Shown here piece by piece: positions 35,782 through 46,302 of a stretch of 64,000 nt of DNA. The position numbers and the translations under genes are program-made. The notes beneath the pieces are model-generated. The model saw only the letters and a program-made list of their open reading frames with translations. It ran no database searches and was not told where the DNA came from. How positions within the stretch are numbered: the stretch's first letter is position 1; every line of letters starts with the position of its first letter. Source of the stretch: Frateuria soli (lineage in GTDB: Bacteria > Pseudomonadota > Gammaproteobacteria > Xanthomonadales > Rhodanobacteraceae); NCBI RefSeq assembly GCF_021117385.1, contig NZ_CP088252.1, positions 62,001-126,000 of the forward strand, in the 5' to 3' direction.

Positions 35782-38505
35782 ATGGACCAGCTCGATGACA
35801 TCCTGAACCAGGATCTCGACCCCACCGAAACCCGCGAGTGGGTCGAATCGCTCAACGCGGTCATCCAGCACGACGGCACCGAGCGCGCGCACTACCTGCT
35901 CGAGCGCATGGTCGATTCCACCCGCCGTGCGGGCGGTTACCTGCCGTTCGATCCGACCACCGAATACGTCAACACCATCGCGCCGGGCAACGAGGCCAAG
36001 AGTCCGGGCGACGCGGCGATGGAGTGGCGCATCCGCTCGCTGATCCGCTGGAACGCGATGGCGATGGTGGTGCGCGCCAACCGCAAGCCGGGCGAACTGG
36101 GCGGCCACATCGCCAGCTTCGCCTCCTCGGCCACGCTCTACGACGTGGGCTTCAACCACTTCTGGCGCGCGCCCAGCGCCGAGCATCCGGGCGACCTGGT
36201 GTTCCACCAGGGCCATTCCAGCCCGGGCATCTACGCGCGCTCGTTCCTGGAGGGCCGCCTCGCCGAGGACCAGCTCGACCTGTTCCGCATGGAGGTGGTC
36301 GGCAAGGGCCGCGCGCTGTCGTCCTACCCGCACCCGTGGCTGATGCCCGATTACTGGCAGGTACCGACCGTGTCGATGGGCCTGGGTCCGATCCAGGCGA
36401 TCTACCAGGCGCAGTTCTGGAAGTACCTGGAGCATCGCGGCCTGATGCCCAAGACCGACCGCAAGATCTGGTGCTTCATGGGCGATGGCGAGTGCGACGA
36501 GCCCGAGTCGCTCGGCGCCATCTCGCTGGCCGGCCGCGAGGGCCTGGACAACCTGGTGTTCGTGATCAACTGCAACCTGCAGCGCCTGGACGGTCCGGTG
36601 CGCGGCAACGGCAAGATCATCCAGGAGCTCGAGGGCGTCTTCCGCGGCGCCGGCTGGAACGCGATCAAGGTGATCTGGGGCTCCTACTGGGATCCGCTCC
36701 TGGCGCGCGACAACGACGGCGTGCTGCGCAAGCTGATGATGGAAACGCTCGACGGCGAGTACCAGGCCTGCAAGGCCTTCGGCGGCGCCTACACGCGCGA
36801 GCATTTCTTCGGCAAGTACCCGCAGACCCGCGAGATGGTCGCCAACCTGTCCGACGACGACATCTGGCGCCTCAACCGCGGCGGCCACGATCCGCACAAG
36901 GTCTACGCCGCCTACCATGCGGCGGTGAACACCAGTGGCATGCCCACGGTGATCCTGGCCAAGACGGTCAAGGGCTACGGCATGGGCCTGGGTTCGGGTG
37001 AATCGCAGAATCCGACCCACCAGCAGAAGAAGCTGGACACCGACTCGGTCCGCGCCTTCCGCGACCGCTTCAACATCCCGGTGCCGGACGACAAGCTGGA
37101 CGAGGTGCCCTACTACCATCCGGGCAAGGACTCGCCGGAAGTCGAATACATGCTCGAACGCCGCCGCGCGCTGGGCGGCTTCCTGCCGCAGCGCCGGCGC
37201 AAGACCGACGTCAAGCTGCAGGCGCCGGAGCTGTCCGCCTTCGCGCAGATCACCGCCGGCACCGGCGAGCGCGAGATCTCCACCACCATGGCGCTGGTGC
37301 GCGGCATGAACCTGCTGCTGCGCGACAAGGCGATCGGCCCGCGCGTGGTGCCGATCGTCGCCGACGAGGCGCGCACCTTCGGCATGGAGGGCATGTTCCG
37401 CCAGATCGGCATCTACGCGCCGTTCGGCCAGAAGTACCGCCCGCAGGATGCCGACCAGCTGCTCTACTACCGCGAAGACCAGAAGGGCCAGGTGCTGCAG
37501 CAGGGCATCAGCGAGGCAGGCGGCATGGCGTCCTGGATGGCCGCGGCGAGCAGCTACTCGGTCAGCAACCAGCCGATGCTGCCGTTCTTCATCTACTACT
37601 CGATGTTCGGCTTCCAGCGCATCGGCGACCTGGCCTGGGCCGCTGGCGACATGCGCGCGCGCGGCTTCCTGGTCGGCGGCACCTCCGGTCGCACCACGCT
37701 CAACGGCGAAGGCCTGCAGCACGAGGACGGCCAGTCGCACCTGATGGCCGGCGTGATCCCCAACGTCAAGGCGTACGACCCGACCTTCTCCTACGAGGTC
37801 GCGGTGATCCTGCAGGACGGCACCCGCCGCATGCTGCAGGAGCAGGAGGACGTGTACTACTACATCACCGTGATGAACGAGAACTACGAGCACCCGGATC
37901 TGCCCAAGGGTTGCGAGGAGGGCGTCATCAAGGGGATGTACCTGTTCCGGGATTCGGGAGTCGGGAATCGGGATTCGGGTAAAGGCAAGGGCAAGGGCAA
38001 GGCGCCGTGCGTGCAGCTGCTCGGCTCGGGCACCATCCTGCGCGAGGTGATCGCGGCGGCCGAGCTGCTGCAGAAGGATTTCGGCGTGGCTGCGGACATC
38101 TGGTCGTGCCCGAGCTTCACCGAGCTGCGCCGCGACGGTTTCGACGCCGAGCGCTGGAACCGCCTGCATCCGGAGGCCGAGCAGCGCCTGCCCTACGTCA
38201 CCCGGCTGCTGCAGGGCCGCTCCGGACCGGCGATCGCGGCGACCGACTACGTGCGCGAGTACGCCGACCAGATCCGTGCCTTCATGCCCGACGGGATGCG
38301 CTACACCGTGCTGGGTACCGACGGCTACGGCCGCTCGGATACCCGCGCGCACCTGCGCGAGTTCTTCGAGGTCGACCGCTACTGGATCGCCCACGCCGCG
38401 CTCGCCGCGCTGGCGAAGGATGGCCTGGTCAATGCCAAGGACGTGGCGCGCGCGATCAAGGAATACAAGCTCGACCCCGAGAAGCCGAACCCGCTGACGG
38501 TCTGA
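35782..38505 (+). CDS. aceE: Pyruvate dehydrogenase E1 component (homodimeric)
   Basis: 907 residues. AceE decarboxylates pyruvate on ThDP and acetylates the E2 lipoyl group. The N-terminal segment that binds E2, the ThDP motif GDGECDEPESLG and the active-site region HEDGQSHLM are all present. The chain is about 20 residues longer than E. coli AceE. Part of this is a low-complexity insertion at residues about 723-744 (RDSGVGNRDSGKGKGKGK) encoded by a repetitive GGGATTCGGG-type sequence, placed where the family has a variable surface loop. RBS GGAGAAG precedes ATG 35782. aceF is about 24 kb away, not adjacent as in E. coli. Confidence 0.98.
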   Translation: MDQLDDILNQDLDPTETREWVESLNAVIQHDGTERAHYLLERMVDSTRRAGGYLPFDPTTEYVNTIAPGNEAKSPGDAAMEWRIRSLIRWNAMAMVVRANRKPGELGGHIASFASSATLYDVGFNHFWRAPSAEHPGDLVFHQGHSSPGIYARSFLEGRLAEDQLDLFRMEVVGKGRALSSYPHPWLMPDYWQVPTVSMGLGPIQAIYQAQFWKYLEHRGLMPKTDRKIWCFMGDGECDEPESLGAISLAGREGLDNLVFVINCNLQRLDGPVRGNGKIIQELEGVFRGAGWNAIKVIWGSYWDPLLARDNDGVLRKLMMETLDGEYQACKAFGGAYTREHFFGKYPQTREMVANLSDDDIWRLNRGGHDPHKVYAAYHAAVNTSGMPTVILAKTVKGYGMGLGSGESQNPTHQQKKLDTDSVRAFRDRFNIPVPDDKLDEVPYYHPGKDSPEVEYMLERRRALGGFLPQRRRKTDVKLQAPELSAFAQITAGTGEREISTTMALVRGMNLLLRDKAIGPRVVPIVADEARTFGMEGMFRQIGIYAPFGQKYRPQDADQLLYYREDQKGQVLQQGISEAGGMASWMAAASSYSVSNQPMLPFFIYYSMFGFQRIGDLAWAAGDMRARGFLVGGTSGRTTLNGEGLQHEDGQSHLMAGVIPNVKAYDPTFSYEVAVILQDGTRRMLQEQEDVYYYITVMNENYEHPDLPKGCEEGVIKGMYLFRDSGVGNRDSGKGKGKGKAPCVQLLGSGTILREVIAAAELLQKDFGVAADIWSCPSFTELRRDGFDAERWNRLHPEAEQRLPYVTRLLQGRSGPAIAATDYVREYADQIRAFMPDGMRYTVLGTDGYGRSDTRAHLREFFEVDRYWIAHAALAALAKDGLVNAKDVARAIKEYKLDPEKPNPLTV
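37949..38004 (+). repeat. In-frame repeat insertion inside aceE
   Basis: GGGATTCGGGAGTC, GGGAATCGGGATTC and GGG, then three GGCAAG hexamers. The first part resembles intergenic GGGAATCGGGATTCGG repeats known in Xanthomonadales (from memory). The reading frame of aceE is kept across it, and it codes for two RDSG motifs and a Gly-Lys run. Confidence 0.75.
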
Positions 38506-38514
38506 GCGCTTCGA

Positions 38515-38539
38515 GCCCCTCTCCCGCCGGGAGAGGGGC
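38515..38539 (+). terminator. Strong hairpin after aceE
   Basis: A perfect 11-bp stem GCCCCTCTCCC / GGGAGAGGGGC with loop GCC, 10 bases after the aceE stop. There is no T-run, so it may be a processing or rho-assisted site. Confidence 0.55.
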
Positions 38540-38573
38540 CTGCGTGTGCCCAGGGCCAGAGTTCAGCGACCCC

Positions 38574-38645
38574 GTAGGAGCCCACTTGTGGGCGATGCCC
38601 TTTCGCCACGCAAACCGGGAGCATCGCCCACAAGTGGGCTCCTAC
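38574..38645. repeat. REPIN palindrome, type A
   Basis: Exact arms GTAGGAGCCCACTTGTGGGC plus GATGC and complement. It lies between aceE and the convergent MFS gene. Confidence 0.92.
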
Positions 38646-38652
38646 GAGGCGT

Positions 38653-38721
38653 GCGCGCAGCGAAACCCAAGGCGCGCAGCGAAACCCAAGGCGCGCAGCG
38701 AAGCCCAAGGCGCGCAGCGAC
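38653..38721. repeat. 19-bp tandem repeat, 3.6 copies
   Basis: Unit GCGCGCAGCGAAACCCAAG starts at 38653, 38672, 38691 and 38710 (last copy partial; third has one base change). It directly follows the REPIN. Confidence 0.85.
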
Positions 38722-38739
38722 GTCGGGGGTCCTGCGCGC

Positions 38740-40790
<2,051 letters not shown>

Positions 40791-40875
40791 TCAACGCGCG
40801 CGGGACCGGCCTTTCGCATGGCACGCACGCAGGGTTGCCGATACTCGGCGCCATCCCACCACGCGCAGGCTTTCC

Positions 40876-41106
40876 ATGACCCGGTCCAAGCCCCACGCCG
40901 CGGACGCGGCGATTGCCAACTCCTCCCAGGCGGGTGTCTCGATGGGCGGCCCGCCCGGTCCGCCCGAGCATCCGCAGCAGGACCCGCCGCCGGAGCGGCC
41001 GCGCGATCCGGTCAATCCGGGACCGCAGCAACCCGAGTTGCCGCCGGTCGACCCGCACTCGCCCACGTTGCCGGAACCGCGCATGCGGGTCCACGCCGCC
41101 GCGTAG
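40876..41106 (+). CDS. Small proline-rich hypothetical protein
   Basis: 76 residues; a short polar N-terminus (MTRSKPHAADAAIANSSQAG) is followed by a Pro-rich chain with acidic and basic repeats (GPPEHPQQDPPPERPRDP). There is no signal peptide or known domain. Support is limited: the open frame has an ATG after AGGC and a strong hairpin 26 bases past its stop. It may be a real small disordered protein or chance; antisense frames overlap it. Confidence 0.45.
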   Translation: MTRSKPHAADAAIANSSQAGVSMGGPPGPPEHPQQDPPPERPRDPVNPGPQQPELPPVDPHSPTLPEPRMRVHAAA

Positions 41107-41132
41107 CGCGGCAGGCCGCTCTCCCCGTCAAG

Positions 41133-41158
41133 CCGGGCTCCCCATCAAGGGAGCCCGG
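41133..41158 (+). terminator. Perfect GC-rich hairpin
   Basis: A 10-bp stem CCGGGCTCCC / GGGAGCCCGG with loop CATCAA and no T-tract. It lies downstream of the Pro-rich gene and about 140 bases past the DUF883 stop on the other strand. Confidence 0.5.
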
Positions 41159-41296
41159 GCAGGGCCGGGGCAGCTTCGGCGTACTGTCTTCCAGCGCGCA
41201 TCGCCGGAGGTCCCCGCGCTGCCGTCACACGACGGTGAACGCACGCGGGTGACGTCCATTCGAAGGCTGGCCTTCGTCAAAGCGCTTGCCCGCCGG

Positions 41297-41629
41297 TCAC
41301 TCCTCGTCGCTGCGCAGCAGCTTGCGCAGCAGGAAGAACGCGCCGACGGTGCCCGCGACCACGGCGACGGTCGCCACCGGGTGGCGCGTGGCGTGGCGGC
41401 GCGCGCGGCGATACTGGTAGCTCGCCTCGTCGGCCAGATCCTCGGCCATGTGCGAGATCTGCTTGCCGTAGCCGGAGCTACGGCGCCCCAGGCGCGTGGT
41501 CAGGCGACGGCCGCGTTCGATCAGGTTGTTGGCCGTGTCGGTGGTGCCGTCGGCGTACTGGCGCACGCGGTCGCGCACGCGTTCGCTGGCGTTGTCGAAG
41601 CGCTGTTCGAGATCGCGGGTTCGGTTCAT
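41297..41629 (-). CDS. DUF883/ElaB-like membrane-anchored protein
   Basis: 110 residues. A long charged helix (residues 1-85, rich in Arg, Asp and Glu) is followed by one C-terminal hydrophobic segment (TVAVVAGTVGAFFLLRKLL) and an acidic tail. This is the layout of the ElaB/YqjD/DUF883 proteins, which anchor to the inner membrane by the C-terminus; YqjD binds ribosomes in stationary-phase E. coli. The start is ATG 41629, seven bases after a near-perfect AGGAGG. It is expected to be stress- or stationary-phase-expressed, but no promoter is evident. Confidence 0.8.
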   Translation of the reverse strand: MNRTRDLEQRFDNASERVRDRVRQYADGTTDTANNLIERGRRLTTRLGRRSSGYGKQISHMAEDLADEASYQYRRARRHATRHPVATVAVVAGTVGAFFLLRKLLRSDEE

Positions 41630-41793
41630 GGGAGCCTCCTGTGTCGGAGCCCCAGCCTGACCACCGTGGCGTGAGAGGGGCGTCGAAAGCACGCGCTCCG
41701 GTTCAGGCTGGCCTTGGCCCGGCCGCTACACGCCACCGTGCTCGGGCGCGCGCCGGCAGGCGTTGCCGCGAGGGGTGGACGGTGAGCGTGCGC

Positions 41794-43416
41794 TCAGTAG
41801 CGCCAGCTCGTGCGATCGGCGCCGGCCGGCGCATGGCTGTCGATGTACCGCGTGACCGTCTCGATTAGTTCCTTCCCGTGCGGCCCCCAGCAGTGCGGCG
41901 CCATCGGCTGGTAGGTCACGCTGCCGCGGAAGGACGGGTTGCGCGCGCTCTTGAGGAACGCATCCATCGCGCGCACGCCCATGTTGAGGTTGTAGGTGTC
42001 CGCATCGCCCACGTAGATGTGGATCTTGTCGGTCACCTTCGGACCCAGCGTGGTCCACTGCGACTGGAGCAGGTGGCGCAGGTCGAAGTGCTGCTTCCAG
42101 TACCGGGCGACGTCGTGGTCGATCACGCCGGTGCGCTTGTCCCAGAGCCGCCTGGGATAGCCGTTCGCGCCGACCGGGCCGAAGGCCGCTTCCCAGATGT
42201 CCCACTGTCCGCCGGAGCGGTTGTGGTCGCCCACGGCCAGCTCGTACCGGTTCTCGTCCTTCATCATGGCGTCGACGTTGCCGTCGGGCTGGCGCGTGTC
42301 CACGCGCTCGACCTTCACCCAGCCCTTGTCGAGCCAGTAGGCGTTGGCGTCGTCGTAGATGTTCACCACCTGGTGGTGGCGGAAATCCAGTGCGTCCGGG
42401 CAGGAGGCGAAGGCGGCGCCGTAGTAGTCCGGATGGAAGAGCAGCTGTGCCATGGCGATCCAGCCGCCGGTCGAGCCGCCTTCCAGGATTCGCGCCCAGG
42501 GCGCGTCGATGGTGCGGAAGCGTTTCCGGATCTCGGGCAGCAGTTCCTGCTGGATGGCGTCGTCGTACGGGCCCTCGTTGGCCGAGTTCACCGCGTAGGA
42601 GTCGTCGTAGTAGGGCGAGGGATGCTGCAGGCTCACCATGAGGTAGCGCGGCGTGCCGTCGGCCAGCCAGTAGTCGCGAAAGCCGCTCTTGGGACGATCG
42701 AAGCCGCCGGGCGCGCGGGTGGAGAAGTGCCCCTGCTCGTAGATCACCGGGTAGCGCACGTCCGTATGCCGGTCGTAGTCCTTCGGCAGCAGCACCGTGG
42801 CGCCGAGATAGATCGGCTGGCCCCACCAGTCGCTCAACAGCTTGCTCCTGATGCGGAAGCGCTTGACGTGGGGCGTGTCCGCGGGAAACGGGATCGGCGG
42901 GATCACCTGGTCGGCCACCAGCGTCACCGGCGTCGACGCGACCGGGTCGTAGTGCACCTCCACCGGCTTGCCGTAGAGGTTGCCGGGCGAATGCTTGAAG
43001 TCCTGGCCTTCCCACTGGTCCATGTGCAGCCAAACGGTATGGCCATCGGCACGCCTGAACTCGGTGTAGACGTTGACGAACGGCTGCATCCAGTAGTCGC
43101 CGGCCGGCAGCTGGTCGAGACTGGTCAAGGGCGCGCCGAAGTCGTCGGCGTCGATGGTCGCCACCTGGCCCGGCGCGAGCGCGGTGACGTCATGGCCGAA
43201 CAGCGGGACGCCGGTAACGTCGGCCTGCTCGATCGGCGGCGTCCGGTTGCTGCGGCTGACCGCCACGTACACGCGCCCGGTGACCGGCTGCGCACGCGCC
43301 CTGGCACTGAAGCTGACCTGGATCCGCGGGCCCTCGGCCGCCTGTGCGACGGGCAGGGTGGCGAGGACGAGGAGGGCGGCGCCGGCCAGGCGCAGGAGAG
43401 GCGGGGACGTGGTCAT
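41794..43416 (-). CDS. Secreted esterase-family alpha/beta hydrolase
   Basis: 540 residues. A signal peptide (MTTSPPLLRLAGAALLVLATL, cleavage after AQA) is followed by an N-terminal beta-rich domain (about 30-190), then an esterase (PF00756-like) domain. The nucleophile is in EGGSTGGWIAM, and the likely catalytic His is in MAPHCWGPHG. Such proteins resemble enterochelin esterase or feruloyl-esterase-type enzymes. Substrate is unknown; it is exported to the periplasm or beyond. The start at 43416 is chosen from the signal peptide, and the 34 codons of open frame upstream run into a REPIN. It ends 164 bases from the DUF883 gene. Confidence 0.87.
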   Translation of the reverse strand: MTTSPPLLRLAGAALLVLATLPVAQAAEGPRIQVSFSARARAQPVTGRVYVAVSRSNRTPPIEQADVTGVPLFGHDVTALAPGQVATIDADDFGAPLTSLDQLPAGDYWMQPFVNVYTEFRRADGHTVWLHMDQWEGQDFKHSPGNLYGKPVEVHYDPVASTPVTLVADQVIPPIPFPADTPHVKRFRIRSKLLSDWWGQPIYLGATVLLPKDYDRHTDVRYPVIYEQGHFSTRAPGGFDRPKSGFRDYWLADGTPRYLMVSLQHPSPYYDDSYAVNSANEGPYDDAIQQELLPEIRKRFRTIDAPWARILEGGSTGGWIAMAQLLFHPDYYGAAFASCPDALDFRHHQVVNIYDDANAYWLDKGWVKVERVDTRQPDGNVDAMMKDENRYELAVGDHNRSGGQWDIWEAAFGPVGANGYPRRLWDKRTGVIDHDVARYWKQHFDLRHLLQSQWTTLGPKVTDKIHIYVGDADTYNLNMGVRAMDAFLKSARNPSFRGSVTYQPMAPHCWGPHGKELIETVTRYIDSHAPAGADRTSWRY

Positions 43417-43481
43417 GCCGGCGATCGTAGCGGTTGGCCGGGGCACTTCACACTGCCGGCCACCGAGGCCTGCCGGGCCTT

Positions 43482-43567
43482 GTAGGAGCCAGCCCGCTTG
43501 CGGGCGATGCTCCCGCATGACCCGGGAACATGAGAGACCAGGGCATCGCCCGCAAGCGGGCTCCTAC
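43482..43567. repeat. REPIN palindrome, type B, left arm with insertion
   Basis: The right arm GCATCGCCCGCAAGCGGGCT is intact; the left has three extra bases (GGAGCCAGCCCGC). Loop about 32 bases. It lies between two minus-strand genes. Confidence 0.85.
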
Positions 43568-43584
43568 GAGGGCGCACTGCGCCC

Positions 43585-44502
43585 TCAGAAGATCTCCGCC
43601 ACGCAGCAGCGCAAGCTGCCGCCAGCCTTCTCGATCTCGTCCAGCTCCACCGCGCCGATGCGGAAGCCCCAGCCGGCCAATGCCCGGCACTGCGCGTCGG
43701 TGAGCGCCTGCGCGGCGGTCGCGCTCATCCACACGCGCTGGTCCGACAGCGTGATCGCATTGCCGGCGAAGGCCTGCTTCTGTGCCGGCGTGAGCCAGAG
43801 CGCGCGGTCGCCGTAGGCGCGGGCGATCGCCGCGGGCACGTCCGGGTCGGCGAAGCCGTCCGGCGCCACGATCGCGGCGCGGCCGGCCAGCAGCGCCAGC
43901 ACCACGTTGGTGTGGTACTCGCCGGCGGCGAGCGGGAAGCAGAACGTGAGGCGCAGGCCGAACGCCTCGTGCATGGCCCGCGCGCCAGCGTCGTCGCAGC
44001 GCTCGGACAGGCCGCAGTAGCCCACGCCGCGGGCGCGGTCGATGACCAGCGAACCGGTCAGCTCGGCCACGCAGTCGCTGCGGCCGGACAGGTCGATCTC
44101 CCGGTAGCCGAGCAGCCGGGCGAAGAAGTCGCGCACGTCGCGCCGTGACGCCTCGCGCTGGCGCACGGCATGGCGCATGCGCCCGACGATCAGCCGCCCC
44201 GGCGCGGTGGCGAACACGTTGTTGGGGAACACCGCGTCCGGCGTGCCGGCGTCGCCGGGAAAGGTGACCACCGGGCAGTCCGCGCGCAGCGCCTGTGCCA
44301 GCGCCGCGTGCTGGGCCAGTGCGCGCAGCGGGTCGACCGCCATGCCCATGGCCATGTAACGGTTGTCGCTGGCCGATTCGGCGGCCAGCGCGAACCCGGC
44401 CGGAGCGAGCAGGAAAGCCGCCCGCGCGGTGGCGCTGGCGCCGGGCAGCGGAGGCAACGCCGCGAAGGCGTCGAGGAAGGCGTCGGGCGAGCTGACGATC
44501 AT
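43585..44502 (-). CDS. Arginine-deiminase-related hydrolase (CtlX/amidinotransferase fold)
   Basis: 305 residues of the guanidino-group-modifying superfamily. Supporting pieces are the N-terminal loop DNRYMAMGMAVDP, FPNNVFATAP (conserved substrate loop), the catalytic His in GEYHTNVVLALL and the catalytic Cys at the very C-terminus (SLRCCVAEIF, Cys299 or Cys300). These fit the arginine deiminase-related/CtlX group, which hydrolyses arginine- or citrulline-like guanidino or ureido compounds. No arginine catabolism genes are next to it. ATG 44502 is preceded by CAGGAG. Confidence 0.85.
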   Translation of the reverse strand: MIVSSPDAFLDAFAALPPLPGASATARAAFLLAPAGFALAAESASDNRYMAMGMAVDPLRALAQHAALAQALRADCPVVTFPGDAGTPDAVFPNNVFATAPGRLIVGRMRHAVRQREASRRDVRDFFARLLGYREIDLSGRSDCVAELTGSLVIDRARGVGYCGLSERCDDAGARAMHEAFGLRLTFCFPLAAGEYHTNVVLALLAGRAAIVAPDGFADPDVPAAIARAYGDRALWLTPAQKQAFAGNAITLSDQRVWMSATAAQALTDAQCRALAGWGFRIGAVELDEIEKAGGSLRCCVAEIF

Positions 44503-44541
44503 GGCGGACTCCTGGGGACACGCCATGGTAAGCGCCGGCCG

Positions 44542-45798
44542 TCAGGGCGTTCCGGTGCCGGCCTGCTCGACCGACCCGATCGCCTCCGCTTCCAGGTGCA
44601 GCCGCTGGCGTCGGCGCAGGGTCGGGAACATCGCCATCCACAGTCCCACCACCACCAGCGTGCCGACGCCGCCGAGCACGGCCGAGCCCACCGCGCCCAG
44701 CCATGCCGCGACCAGGCCCGACTCGAACTCGCCGAGCTGGTTGGAGGTGTTGATGAAAATCGAGTTGACCGCGTTGACCCGTCCGCGCATCGCGTCCGGC
44801 GTGTCCAGTTGCACCATCGACCCGCGGATCACCATGCTCACCATGTCGAACGCGCCACCGGCGAACAGCGCAATCAGCGACAACCACATCCACGAGGAGA
44901 GCGCGAACACGAGCGTGGCCACGCCGAAGCCGGCCACCGAGCCGAACATGATCATGCCCACGCGCCGCGTCAGGTCGTGGCGCGCCAGCCAGAAGGACAT
45001 CAGCAGCGCACCCACCGCCGGCGCCGCGCGCAGCAGGCCCAGGCCCCACGGGCCGGTATGCAGGATGTCCCTGGCGAAGATCGGCAACAGCGCGGTGGCG
45101 CCGCCGAACAGCACGGCGAACAGGTCCAGCGAGATCACGCCCAGCACGTCCTTGCGCTCGCGGATGAAATGCACGCCGGCGAACAGGGATTTCAGCGTCG
45201 CCGGTTCGCGCTTCGGCGGCGTCTGCTCGTAGCGCAACAGCCCCATCAGTGTGGCGGCGACGAGGTACAGGCCCGCGGCTGTCGCATAGACCACGCCCGG
45301 CCCGGCCACGTAGAGCAGGCCGCCCACGGCCGGCCCGAGCACCATCGCCATCTGGAAGGCCGAACCGCTGACCGCCACCGCGCGCGGCAGCATCGCCGGC
45401 GGCACCAGCGCCGGCAGCAGCGAGGACATCGACGGCGACTCGAACGCCTTGGCCGTGCTGATCACGAACACCAGCGCCAGGATGCCCACCTCGTGGATGC
45501 GCCCGGTGAAACTCAGCGCCGCCAGCGCGGCGATCGCGCACCACTCGACGATCTGCCCGATCAGCACCACGCGCCGGCGCTCGAACTGGTCGGCGACGTG
45601 GCCGGCCGGCAGCGCCAGCAGCACCGAGGGGAAGAACTGCACCAGGCCGATCAGGCCCAGGTCCAGCGCGCGACCGGTGATCGCGTAGATCTGCCAGGCC
45701 ACCGCCACCGACAGCATCTGGAAACCGAAGCCCGAGGCGATGCGGGCGAACCAGAACTGCACGAAGGCGCGGTGCGCGAGCAACGAATCGGTGGGCAT
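44542..45798 (-). CDS. MFS transporter (EntS/DHA3-like exporter)
   Basis: 418 residues with 12 hydrophobic segments. The first 50 residues (LAHRAFVQFWFARIASGFGFQ) and AGHVADQFERRRVV (motif A, G-x3-D-x2-x-R-R-x2) place it in the drug/siderophore exporter DHA3 group, with EntS as the best-known member. APAVGALLMSF marks the start of the second half, and DTPDAMRGRVNA is typical of the 10-11 loop. The C-terminal tail is polar. Substrate unknown. It is separated from the CtlX-like gene by 40 bases on the same strand. Confidence 0.9.
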   Translation of the reverse strand: MPTDSLLAHRAFVQFWFARIASGFGFQMLSVAVAWQIYAITGRALDLGLIGLVQFFPSVLLALPAGHVADQFERRRVVLIGQIVEWCAIAALAALSFTGRIHEVGILALVFVISTAKAFESPSMSSLLPALVPPAMLPRAVAVSGSAFQMAMVLGPAVGGLLYVAGPGVVYATAAGLYLVAATLMGLLRYEQTPPKREPATLKSLFAGVHFIRERKDVLGVISLDLFAVLFGGATALLPIFARDILHTGPWGLGLLRAAPAVGALLMSFWLARHDLTRRVGMIMFGSVAGFGVATLVFALSSWMWLSLIALFAGGAFDMVSMVIRGSMVQLDTPDAMRGRVNAVNSIFINTSNQLGEFESGLVAAWLGAVGSAVLGGVGTLVVVGLWMAMFPTLRRRQRLHLEAEAIGSVEQAGTGTP

Positions 45799-45980
45799 GC
45801 GCAGTCCAGGCGGGCGAAGGGCGGGATTATCGCCGCAGGTGGCCCCGCGCGAGTGCTCCCATGGCCTCGGGCGCCTGCACCGGCCGGCGAGGGAAGGCAG
45901 GGGGCCTGCCGTGGAACTTCACGACCACTTGTCCACCGCCGCCCTAGCCTCGCCCCCATCGCCGCCGCAGGAGAACGGCC

Positions 45981-46283
45981 ATGGGCCGCCAGGCCGAACA
46001 CGTCTACACCGACCAACCCACCATCGCCCGCTTCAACGACATGGTCGAGCACCTGCAGAACGGGGCGCGCGTGCGCTTGCACCTGGCCGACGGCAGCACC
46101 TGCGACGGCGTGGTCGCCGCCCGCCCGACCGTGCAGGAGTTCTTCGACGGCGCCGGCAACGAGGGGACCAACGGGGTGGTGCACCTGGAACAGCCGGGCA
46201 CTTCCGAGTGGAGGCGCTACATCTGGTTCGACCAGATCGAGCGCATCGAGCACCTGGATTCGGACGCCCAACTGCGCGCCTGA
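45981..46283 (+). CDS. DUF3247 family protein
   Basis: 100 residues. Conserved pieces ADGSTCDGVVAARPTVQ, FFDGAGNEGTNGVV and RRYIWFDQIERIEHL identify DUF3247, a small Sm-like beta-barrel family known mainly from Xanthomonas and relatives, so it supports the taxonomic placement. The function is unknown; the Sm-like fold suggests nucleic acid or protein binding. RBS AGGAGA is seven bases before ATG 45981. The end faces the convergent acyltransferase gene 20 bases away, with no room for a large terminator. Confidence 0.85.
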   Translation: MGRQAEHVYTDQPTIARFNDMVEHLQNGARVRLHLADGSTCDGVVAARPTVQEFFDGAGNEGTNGVVHLEQPGTSEWRRYIWFDQIERIEHLDSDAQLRA

Positions 46284-46302
46284 GCGTCCGGGCGGCACAG
46301 GC

